DNA from: JAAYEV01 sp964508195
GTDB taxonomy: Bacteria > Bacillota > Clostridia > Ch29
Length of the DNA: 21,119 nt
Assembly (NCBI GenBank): GCA_964508195.1
Contig: CAZDSH010000021.1
Location: 1 to 21,119, forward strand
Direction: 5' to 3'
Of this stretch, positions 9,601 to 14,680 are shown piece by piece. The notes beneath the pieces are model-generated. The model was not told the origin of the DNA. It made no database searches and worked only from the letters and a program-made list of their open reading frames with translations. The position numbers and the translations under genes are program-made. Position 1 is the first letter of the stretch; every line of letters begins with the position of its first letter.

Positions 9601-10110
9601 GATAGACCCTGCATCATGAAATCCTGCTATGGACCTTTCATTATTTAGGCTATCAAGCTTTAATAGCCTAAACAGTACAACCGCCGCCTCGAGTCGGCTT
9701 ATTTCCGCAGCGGGCCGCATCGTACCATCGTCGTAGCCACTTATATATCCCGCTGCTACTGCCTTGGCTACTTCGTCGGCGAACCAATCCCCGGGGGATA
9801 CATCTACGAAATTCACCCTTGCCTTAGCTATTAACCCGTAGGCCCTATTAACAAAGGTAATGAACTCCGCCCTGGTGACGCCCTGTTCTGGTTTAAAGGT
9901 ACCATCATCATAACCGGAAACAAGGCCTTTTTCGCTCCAATCCAGCACCTGATCCTTGGCCCAGTGTTCCTCTACATCGCTGAAACCTACCCCTTGCTCA
10001 ACATCGGTATTATCAGCGTATACCGTAGGGTTAACTAACCCACCGCCTAGGACCAATGCAAGGGAAAGGATGCAGGCTGTAAGCCTCTTTAGATGAACTA
10101 AAGGTCTCAT
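6676..10110 (-). CDS. S-layer homology (SLH) domain surface protein with four C-terminal repeats
   Basis: This is a secreted protein of 1,144 residues that anchors to secondary cell-wall polymer through SLH domains (family knowledge). A signal peptide spans about 1-32, with a cleavage site after VYA. Three SLH domains lie at about 42-94, 99-152 and 162-214, each with the F-x-D-V start and GY-x-DGTF/M-x-P core. A beta-strand-rich, polymer-forming-type region covers about 222-450, ending in an acidic/basic stretch and six glycines. A Big_2-like Ig domain follows at about 460-550, then four repeats starting near 553, 701, 860 and 1018. Repeats two and three are nearly identical. ATG at 10110 is preceded by AAGGAGGGTG with about 9 nt spacing. 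The last repeat stops abruptly at MEDAQ, five bases before the group II intron. This may be a premature end caused by a frameshift, because the next repeat-like linker and coiled coil resume past the intron. Confidence 0.93.
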   Translation of the reverse strand: MRPLVHLKRLTACILSLALVLGGGLVNPTVYADNTDVEQGVGFSDVEEHWAKDQVLDWSEKGLVSGYDDGTFKPEQGVTRAEFITFVNRAYGLIAKARVNFVDVSPGDWFADEVAKAVAAGYISGYDDGTMRPAAEISRLEAAVVLFRLLKLDSLNNERSIAGFHDAGSIADWGREYVNAAVAKGYFSGYPDGTFKPDRVITRAETVTLLGKATGVLYNAPGTYGPGKGDGRIAGNVTVSVSGVKLKDLVVEGDLFLTAGIGDGDFDADGIVVKGRTIVSGGGARSIVFNNTSLEEMIVAVEGGRVRVIAKGKTKIGNVVLESGAHLEEEGLTGNGFGDVQVLAVKSGESVELDGDFHKVSVKAAADLEITGDTRIKDLEVLAGARGTNINIGKNAVIETLRLKATTKVKGKGVIKVAHDDAGNSSFENEPDKLFVEGEEQEKEEKEEKRRGGGGGGTTPKAVRSVKVEQETVTLAVYESVYITATVTVTGGASKAINWESSDMSVATVSSTGKTTAEVTAVAVGTATVTATSVFDTSKSDSCAVTVKEGEEPVDPKAAFKEELKDAVAAEVSKVAEVEIGEEDNDDITVTFLRNEEGEVDISAIETAANALIDALIELVDEGNLTLTLNDEEEGRTFELAEGIAGEVAGYLLDGDTAAGFIENGEVTATYKAEITVEGVPFELNGDLLFQMEEVEEPVTPEAAKAAFMAALAEAVEDIDVVEVGINEDDITVTFNAPSEEEDFINSVHEAAEALFKSLIGEEGGYDLKELTLKLDGNEEGFKYPEDENGDSKELDLVDVAKYLLSALTSEEGGTAAAEAFLNGEEAVVAQYTVELSKHEVEFKLEGELVFQTEAIADSEAAKADFMESLEVQVDDLNVASVVLDGEDITVTFNAPSEEEDFINSVHEAAEALFKSLIGEEGGYDLKELTLKLDGNEEGFKYPEDENGDSKELDLVDVAKYLLSALTSEEGGTAAAEAFLNGEEAVVAQYTVELSKHEVEFKLEGELVFQTEAIADSEAAKADFLDGLKTAVSSDVATVEIDGESVSVTFAHDATVDGIKDAADALVGELLKDGVTGTLTIGGEEFDLEDEEVATAVAGAILEGTAEDFLDEGSAEVEYTATVTVDGVEFTLEGELSFKMEDAQ
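7046..7923 (-). repeat. In-frame 474-bp tandem duplication inside the SLH protein gene
   Basis: Positions 7046-7449 and 7520-7923 appear identical over about 404 bp with a period of 474 bp (158 codons). The remaining 70 bp of each unit differ. The duplicated segment encodes the C-terminal part of one repeat plus the start of the next. The outer repeats (first and fourth) are related in protein only, which points to a recent duplication or gene-conversion event within an older repeat family. Confidence 0.9.
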
Positions 10111-10438
10111 AAATTACACACCCTCCTTGTTTTTTATATATAACCCGCCTTAGGCTCGCATACCCCGGTATGTCCCCCTTTACAACAAAACCTTTCAGGG
10201 GACTGTAACCCAATCCACGGAATACGTAGCTGCTAACACGTTTTATATATCTTCTTAAAAACGTTTCCTTAAAAACAAAAAACAGCCGGCCGGCAACTAA
10301 CAAAATTGCCATACACGACTGCCCTCCGGGCATTACGGAAGTTCTGTTCCTGCCTGCCCGGTCTTTTCAGTCTAACCCACAGGCCGCCTTTTACTAAGCG
10401 AGCCCGCTACGAACTAAATTTTAGTGATAGGACTAAAT
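10111..10438 (-). promoter_or_regulatory. Leader region of the SLH gene with structured RNA, class unknown
   Basis: The 328 bp between the DUF2294 stop and the SLH start hold no credible gene. Read on the minus strand, 10372-10317 folds into a nested hairpin: GACTG/CAGTC outside, CCGGGCA/TGCCCGG (7 bp) in the middle, GGAA/TTCC inside. Nearer the start, GTCCCC pairs with GGGGAC across about 20 nt, and CATAC-CGGG-GTATG forms a short hairpin just before the ribosome binding site. A GGCAA/TTGCC hairpin followed by GGCCGGCTGTTTTTTG could be a weak terminator or attenuator. I could not match this to a known riboswitch class, and no clear promoter was identified. Confidence 0.4.
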
Positions 10439-10855
10439 CTATTCGGTTTTATTAATCACTCCTTCCATAATGATGAAGATATACTCTTTATCCCCATCAG
10501 AATTTAGACACTTTAGAACCCTTGTTACACTTCTGTCCGTAAGGCGTTTTAAAACATTCTCCAGGTCTGATATAAAGGGCTTATATATAACGTCCCTTAT
10601 CCCTTTAATCTTCGTCAGACCGTCTGGCAGCTTGTACATTGATCGTTCAATCGGGGTCAAAAATCCCTTTAACTTTATTATAACTACATCTCCAATAATA
10701 CTTACTATAGTGGTCTCAGGTCCCTTACCGAACGCCTCCTTATACTTGCCGGTAAACTCGCTTTTGATCTGTGCTGCAACGTGATTGTAAGTATTTATGA
10801 TGTATCGCCCCCTTTGATAGCATCTATACTTACGGACGGATAAAATCCCATCCAT
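10439..10855 (-). CDS. DUF2294 / MpsC-like small protein
   Basis: Residues from INTYNHVAAQIKSEF onward match the DUF2294 (MpsC) family: a compact alpha/beta protein of about 120 residues with the GKGPETT and the IVSIIGDVVIIKLKGFLTP strands. In staphylococci, MpsC belongs to a cation-linked membrane-potential system; whether that role holds here is unknown, since no mpsA/mpsB partners are visible in the window. The start is uncertain. ATG at 10855 gives 138 residues but has no ribosome binding site. A good AAAGGGGG lies inside the frame at about 10813-10806, and family similarity begins right after it, at codons ATC (10799-10797) and ATA (10796-10794), so initiation may use a non-canonical codon. 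The gene is transcribed toward the SLH gene and divergently from the DUF5320 group. Confidence 0.75.
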   Translation of the reverse strand: MDGILSVRKYRCYQRGRYIINTYNHVAAQIKSEFTGKYKEAFGKGPETTIVSIIGDVVIIKLKGFLTPIERSMYKLPDGLTKIKGIRDVIYKPFISDLENVLKRLTDRSVTRVLKCLNSDGDKEYIFIIMEGVINKTE

Positions 10856-11243
10856 TTTTTTATAGGGCTTTGTTTGTGATTAAACGCCTTAACGTGCCAA
10901 GCTGTCGCTGTTACTATATTTAAATATATATCCATATTCTATACAATATCCTTAATTCCTTCAATAAATTGAAATTAGTACGGTATTATTTAAAACTATT
11001 CTGTTATTTTTAGTTATGTCCATTATATAGCCGTATCCTCTATCGTATTCTCCCTGGCTTATGGTATAGTTATATTAAAAATGTGGCAAACCCTGGTTCG
11101 ATTATATTTATTGTATCATAGTGATTCCGACATATAGTGTCGGGAACGTATGTTTTTTTCAAAATAGTTATTGACATATGTCCATAATGGGGTATAATAT
11201 AATTGAAATTAACATAAGCCAATAACGAAAGGAGGCTACAAAA
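10856..11243. promoter_or_regulatory. Divergent AT-rich intergenic region, 388 bp
   Basis: There is no gene here. Three things are visible: an inverted repeat CCGACA-TATAG-TGTCGG at about 11127-11143; a 12-bp near-direct repeat TATGTCCATWAT at 11015-11026 and 11177-11188, the second copy lying in the spacer of the plus-strand promoter; and that promoter itself (separate entry). For the minus strand, TTGCCA with TACCAT 17 bp on is only a weak candidate. Confidence 0.5.
11171..11198 (+). promoter_or_regulatory. Sigma-A promoter of the DUF5320-DUF134-mrp group
   Basis: TTGACA (11171-11176) and TATAAT (11193-11198) are both perfect consensus hexamers with a 16-bp spacer. They lie 46 bp before the ATG at 11244, which has AAAGGAGG about 9 nt upstream. 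The spacer carries one copy of the TATGTCCATWAT repeat, a plausible repressor site (inference). Confidence 0.85.
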
Positions 11244-11561
11244 ATGCCAAGGGGAGATAGAACCGGTCCTATGGGATACGGGCCAATGACGGGCAGAGGC
11301 TTTGGAATATGCAATGCAGCTAATGTGTCGAGGCTCGGTCTGGGATTGGGTTTTGGATTAGGATATGGAATGGGACGTGGCCGAGGTTTTAGAAGAAGGA
11401 TGCCCTATTATCCGGCCCAATACCCCGTCGGCGGATACCCGGCAGGATATCCCGTAGACGCAAGGGCACAAAAGGAAATCCTTGAGGAGCAAAAAGCGCT
11501 CCTTAGGGGCCAATTAGAAGCAATAGATCAACAATTAGAAGGCCTTTCGGAAAGCGACTAG
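11244..11561 (+). CDS. DUF5320 family protein
   Basis: This 105-residue protein opens with the family signature MPRGDRTGPMGYGPMTGRG. A Gly/Arg/Tyr-rich low-complexity middle and a Pro/Tyr-rich segment follow, then a short C-terminal coiled coil at about 72-102 (AQKEILEEQKALLRGQLEA). Function is unknown. Members of this family commonly sit beside DUF134 regulators and Mrp/NBP35-type or NifX/NifB-type Fe-S cluster proteins in anaerobes, as here (established gene-neighbourhood observation). It is the first gene after the sigma-A promoter and is followed within 3 bp by a hairpin that may reduce read-through to the next genes. Confidence 0.9.
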   Translation: MPRGDRTGPMGYGPMTGRGFGICNAANVSRLGLGLGFGLGYGMGRGRGFRRRMPYYPAQYPVGGYPAGYPVDARAQKEILEEQKALLRGQLEAIDQQLEGLSESD

Positions 11562-11563
11562 TA

Positions 11564-11588
11564 TAAAGGGGGGTAAAAGCCCCCTTTA
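11564..11588 (+). terminator. Hairpin after the DUF5320 gene
   Basis: TAAAGGGGG pairs perfectly with CCCCCTTTA across a 7-nt loop, followed by TTACTAATAATT. The T-tract is weak, so this may be a partial terminator or an mRNA-stabilising hairpin that sets DUF5320 above its downstream genes. Confidence 0.6.
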
Positions 11589-11629
11589 TTACTAATAATT
11601 GATGCCTAAAACAGGAGGTGTGTGCAGAC

Positions 11630-11986
11630 TTGTCCAGGCCGAGGAAACGTAGAAGGGTGTGTAATTTACCGCAAATTAGCCTTTTCGGACCGCTGAAACC
11701 GGGGGATCAGGAAAAGGGTTTGATAACAATGACGATAGACGAATACGAAACGATCCGACTTATAGATCACGAAGGGATGACCCAGGAGGAATGCTCCCAA
11801 AGGATGAATGTAGCCCGTACAACGGTACAGCGAATATACAACGATGCCCGGACAAAGCTTTCCGAAGCCCTGGTCAATGGGAAACTTTTAAAAATTGAGG
11901 GCGGGGATTATAAACTATGCGAACAAAACCCGCAATCCTTCGGCTGTACACGCTGTCATAGGCATAGGCATGGCAGGATGTTATAA
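11630..11986 (+). CDS. DUF134 family HTH DNA-binding protein
   Basis: The family signature SRPRKRRRVC lies at the N terminus. It is followed by FGPLKPG and a sigma-70-region-4-like helix-turn-helix (YETIRLIDHEGMTQEECSQR to ARTTVQRIYNDAR). A Cys/His-rich tail, CTRCHRHRHGRML, probably binds metal (inference). I chose TTG at 11630 because family members start M-(S/A)-RPRK and AGGAGG lies about 11 nt upstream. The GTG at 11618, four codons earlier, overlaps that ribosome binding site. The protein has 118 residues. Likely a transcriptional regulator of this Fe-S-related group; its target is not known. It is followed 30 bp on by the Mrp-type ATPase gene. Confidence 0.9.
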   Translation: MSRPRKRRRVCNLPQISLFGPLKPGDQEKGLITMTIDEYETIRLIDHEGMTQEECSQRMNVARTTVQRIYNDARTKLSEALVNGKLLKIEGGDYKLCEQNPQSFGCTRCHRHRHGRML

Positions 11987-12016
11987 AAAACCCATATTAT
12001 TAAAAGGAGAATAACT

Positions 12017-12844
12017 ATGAGCGAAAATTGTGACCAGAACTGTAGCGCCTGCGGCGAGGAGTGTAGCGACAGGAAGGAAGCGCAGACGGATTTTTCGGCA
12101 AAACCCCATGAAAAGAGCAATATTAAAAAGGTAATAGGCGTTATAAGCGGCAAGGGCGGCGTCGGCAAATCCCTTGTTGCATCTTTGTTGGCATCACTTA
12201 TGAACCGCCGTGGACACAGTACCGCGGTATTGGATGCCGACGTAACGGGACCGTCTATCCCGAAGGCCTTCGGTCTAGAGGCGAGGGCTATGTCCAATGA
12301 GGACGGACTGTTGCCCGTGAAAAGCCGAAAGGGAATAAGCATCATGTCCATAAACCTTTTGCTTAAAAACGCAACGGATCCCGTAATATGGCGGGGACCC
12401 CTTATCGGGGGTACGGTCAAACAGTTCTGGACCGATGTTGTTTGGGGCGATATTGATTTCATGTTTATTGATATGCCGCCGGGTACCGGCGATGTTGCGC
12501 TGACGGTATTCCAGTCGCTACCCGTAGATGGGATAATAATAGTTACATCGCCACAGGAACTCGTATCTATGATCGTCTCGAAGGCGGCGAATATGGCAAA
12601 GAAGATGAACATACCTATAATAGGCATTATAGAGAATATGTCCTACCTCAAATGTCCTAATTGCAACGAGATAGTAGAGGTATTCGGTGAAAGCCACATC
12701 GAAGATGTTGCAAAGGAGCACGGCGTACCGGTCCTTGGCAAATTGCCCATAGATCCGGCTATTGCATCGGCTTGTGATAGGGGTGCCGTTGAGGATATTC
12801 AGGGCGATTGGCTCGATAATACGGCGGAGGCCCTAGAAAAATAA
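12017..12844 (+). CDS. mrp: Mrp/NBP35-type P-loop ATPase, Fe-S cluster carrier
   Basis: A cytoplasmic ATPase of the ParA/MinD superfamily that carries [4Fe-4S] clusters to apo-proteins (family knowledge). The deviant Walker A GKGGVGKS is at 45-52, the Walker A' DADVTGPSIP near 74, and the switch/Walker B segment FIDMPPGTGD near 150. The conserved bridging cluster motif CPNC is at 213-216, near the C terminus. An N-terminal Cys-rich extension (CDQNCSACGEEC, residues 5-16) resembles that of NBP35-type proteins and may hold a second cluster. ATG at 12017 has AAAAGGAG 6-7 nt upstream. Length 275 residues, normal for the family. It is last in the DUF5320-DUF134 group and ends at a terminator. Confidence 0.95.
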   Translation: MSENCDQNCSACGEECSDRKEAQTDFSAKPHEKSNIKKVIGVISGKGGVGKSLVASLLASLMNRRGHSTAVLDADVTGPSIPKAFGLEARAMSNEDGLLPVKSRKGISIMSINLLLKNATDPVIWRGPLIGGTVKQFWTDVVWGDIDFMFIDMPPGTGDVALTVFQSLPVDGIIIVTSPQELVSMIVSKAANMAKKMNIPIIGIIENMSYLKCPNCNEIVEVFGESHIEDVAKEHGVPVLGKLPIDPAIASACDRGAVEDIQGDWLDNTAEALEK

Positions 12845-12862
12845 TATACGCATATTAAGAGA

Positions 12863-12889
12863 CGGTCGGGGAGTACCCGATCGTTTCGT
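12863..12889 (+). terminator. Terminator of the DUF5320-DUF134-mrp group
   Basis: CGGTCGGG pairs with CCCGATCG (8 bp, one G-T) over a 5-nt loop, followed by TTTCGTATT. It begins about 20 bp after the mrp stop codon. The remaining 190 bp before the next gene are AT-rich, with one isolated TATAAT at 12909-12914 that lacks a good -35. Confidence 0.7.
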
Positions 12890-13081
12890 ATTAATAGGCC
12901 CTGTATGTTATAATTAATACGTAAAGCATAATTATATCCCGTTATTTATCGTCCTAGGGGCAATAATTTAAAAAACATTTCATTTAAGAATATATCCTTC
13001 GTTTCACTCGGGATGACGGCAGTATAAGACTCAACAGGATAATAAAGATCGCCGCGCGTCACAAGGAGGGGGTTGGCATTA

Positions 13082-14515
13082 ATGGGTGATATAAGTTCTT
13101 TAAATGAAAAAATACATAGGGATATAGAAAAATGTACCCAGGACCTGGCCATGGCTAAAGCGCACACCGAGACGATTATAGATGCCATCACATCGGGTAT
13201 ACTTACCTCGGATCTAGACGGAAATATTTTAACGGTAAACCGTTATGTAGCGAATATGTTCGGCTATGATGCCGCTGAAATGCGGGCAATGAAGATATGG
13301 GATCTATTCGAGGGATGGGACCGCATAAAGGCCGCCGTACTTAACGGACAGAACATAACGGATGAGGACGTATTCGTAAACACCAGGAGGAACGTGCTTC
13401 AGTTCAACCTATGCACGTACCCTGTCCATGATGATAATAAAAGTTTAAGGAACATCGTCTTCGTGTTTAAAGAGCTAAAGAAAATCAGAAAACTTGCCAA
13501 CAAAATCATGGGACGGCAGGCGATATATACCTTTGATAAAATAATCGGCCAGGACAAAGGATTCTTACAGGTGATCGAGTTTGCAAAAAAAGTAGCCGAT
13601 AGCAGTTCGAATATCCTCATAATGGGTGAGAGCGGTACCGGTAAGGAGCTTTTCGCCCAGTCAATACATAACTGTAGTAATAGGCAAAATGAACCCTTCG
13701 TCGCGATAAACTGCGGCGCTATACCGAGAAACCTCATAGAAACGGAGCTGTTCGGCTATGAACGGGGAGCCTTTACCGGTGCGAAAACCGGCGGACAGGC
13801 GGGGAAGTTCGAAATCGCTGACGGCGGCACGATATTCCTCGATGAGATAGGCGAGATGCCCCTGGATTTGCAGATAAGGCTCCTTCGTGTTATCGAGGAG
13901 GGTATCGTAAGTAGGGTAGGTAGCGTTAAAAATATCGTAGTGGATACAAGAATCATTACCGCCACGAACAAAAACCTTTATTCTGAGATGAAAAAGGGCC
14001 ATTTCCGTAAGGATCTGTACTATAGGCTAAACGTGTTACCCGTTCGCCTTCCGCCGTTACGTGAAAGGAAGGGGGATATCCCGCTGTTGTTCGAATTTTT
14101 TATGGCTACTAAATCCAGAAAAATGAACCGTAGGGTTGTAACGGTGCCCGATGGATTTATTAAATCGCTGTTAGATTATGAATGGCCTGGCAACGTCCGG
14201 GAGCTAGAAAATGTCGTCGAGTGGATGATCAATACGGAGACTATACCGGATAAAATAGGCGACGGTGAAAACGCCCTGGAAATAGATGATGTTTTACTAC
14301 CTAAAGCGCATGTACGGGATGAGGCAGTTCCGATGAGAGGCGATAGGCTCAAACTTGCCGCTATGGAAAGGCAACATATTATGAAGGTTTTAAACCTATG
14401 CAACGGGAATATCAGTAGAAGTGCCAAAATATTAGGTATAGGCAGAAATACCCTCTATAGAAAGATGCGGAAGCACCGAATCGACAACTCTATTATGGAA
14501 CATTGTTCCGATTAG
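13082..14515 (+). CDS. PAS-AAA+-Fis sigma-54 enhancer-binding activator
   Basis: This 477-residue activator opens sigma-54 promoters by ATP hydrolysis. The N-terminal PAS domain (about 25-125) would sense an unknown signal. The AAA+ domain carries Walker A GESGTGKE (182-189), the sigma-54 contact loop GAFTGA (229-234), Walker B FLDEIGEMP, the arginine-finger segment RKDLYYRLNVLPVRLPPLRER, and a Fis-type HTH at the C terminus (NGNISRSAKILGIGRNTLYR). All key motifs are intact. ATG at 13082 is preferred: AAGGAGG is about 11 nt upstream, whereas the in-frame TTG at 13073 is too close to it. There is no receiver domain, so control is probably by ligand, not by phosphorylation. It stands directly upstream of the AOR gene, which has a consensus -24/-12 promoter, so AOR is its probable target (inference). 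Confidence 0.95.
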   Translation: MGDISSLNEKIHRDIEKCTQDLAMAKAHTETIIDAITSGILTSDLDGNILTVNRYVANMFGYDAAEMRAMKIWDLFEGWDRIKAAVLNGQNITDEDVFVNTRRNVLQFNLCTYPVHDDNKSLRNIVFVFKELKKIRKLANKIMGRQAIYTFDKIIGQDKGFLQVIEFAKKVADSSSNILIMGESGTGKELFAQSIHNCSNRQNEPFVAINCGAIPRNLIETELFGYERGAFTGAKTGGQAGKFEIADGGTIFLDEIGEMPLDLQIRLLRVIEEGIVSRVGSVKNIVVDTRIITATNKNLYSEMKKGHFRKDLYYRLNVLPVRLPPLRERKGDIPLLFEFFMATKSRKMNRRVVTVPDGFIKSLLDYEWPGNVRELENVVEWMINTETIPDKIGDGENALEIDDVLLPKAHVRDEAVPMRGDRLKLAAMERQHIMKVLNLCNGNISRSAKILGIGRNTLYRKMRKHRIDNSIMEHCSD

Positions 14516-14520
14516 GAACA
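14504..14520 (+). promoter_or_regulatory. Upstream activator site 1 (17-bp dyad)
   Basis: A perfect dyad, TGTTCC-GATTA-GGAACA, overlaps the stop codon of the activator gene (TAG 14513-14515). A further half site GGAACA lies at 14497-14502, just before it. It is 115 bp upstream of the -24 element, a typical enhancer distance for sigma-54 activators. Confidence 0.65.
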
Positions 14521-14538
14521 GTTTTATTCCCATATATC

Positions 14539-14555
14539 TGTACCCAAATGGAACA
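14539..14555 (+). promoter_or_regulatory. Upstream activator site 2 (17-bp dyad)
   Basis: TGTACC-CAAAT-GGAACA has the same 6-5-6 layout as site 1 with one mismatch, flanked by C and G that extend the dyad. It is centred 35 bp (about three helical turns) from site 1, which would place two activator dimers on roughly the same DNA face. Confidence 0.65.
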
Positions 14556-14588
14556 GTATCTGCACATCTATATATAGGATACCGCTAT

Positions 14589-14616
14589 AACCCTTGAATC
14601 TTAAGGGTTTATTTAT
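14589..14616 (+). terminator. Weak terminator between the activator and AOR genes
   Basis: AACCCTT pairs with AAGGGTT over a 7-nt loop, followed by TATTTATATT. It sits after the activator sites and just before the -24 element, so it would stop read-through from the activator gene and leave AOR dependent on the sigma-54 promoter. Confidence 0.5.
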
Positions 14617-14618
14617 AT

Positions 14619-14634
14619 TGGCACGGATATTGCT
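14619..14634 (+). promoter_or_regulatory. Sigma-54 (-24/-12) promoter of the AOR gene
   Basis: TGGCAC-GGATA-TTGCT is an exact match to the sigma-54 consensus, with GG at 14620-14621 and GC at 14632-14633 separated by the required 10 bp. It lies about 47 bp before the AOR start codon, and no other match was seen in the window. Confidence 0.92.
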
Positions 14635-14680
14635 CCTTATATTACATGTAATGCAAATATATTAATATAAGGAGGTCGTC

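Noticed and set aside
10031..10333. Minus-strand frame of 100 codons overlapping the SLH start
   Set aside because: It overlaps the signal-peptide coding region in another frame and runs through the structured leader; no family likeness or good start site.
11956..12627. Minus-strand frame of 223 codons opposite mrp
   Set aside because: It lies wholly antisense to a well-supported ATPase gene, with no ribosome binding site or domain.
12985..13020. Short segment resembling widespread palindromic repeat fragments (TTTCACTCGGGATGAC)
   Set aside because: Only one copy is present and no dyad or boundary can be shown.
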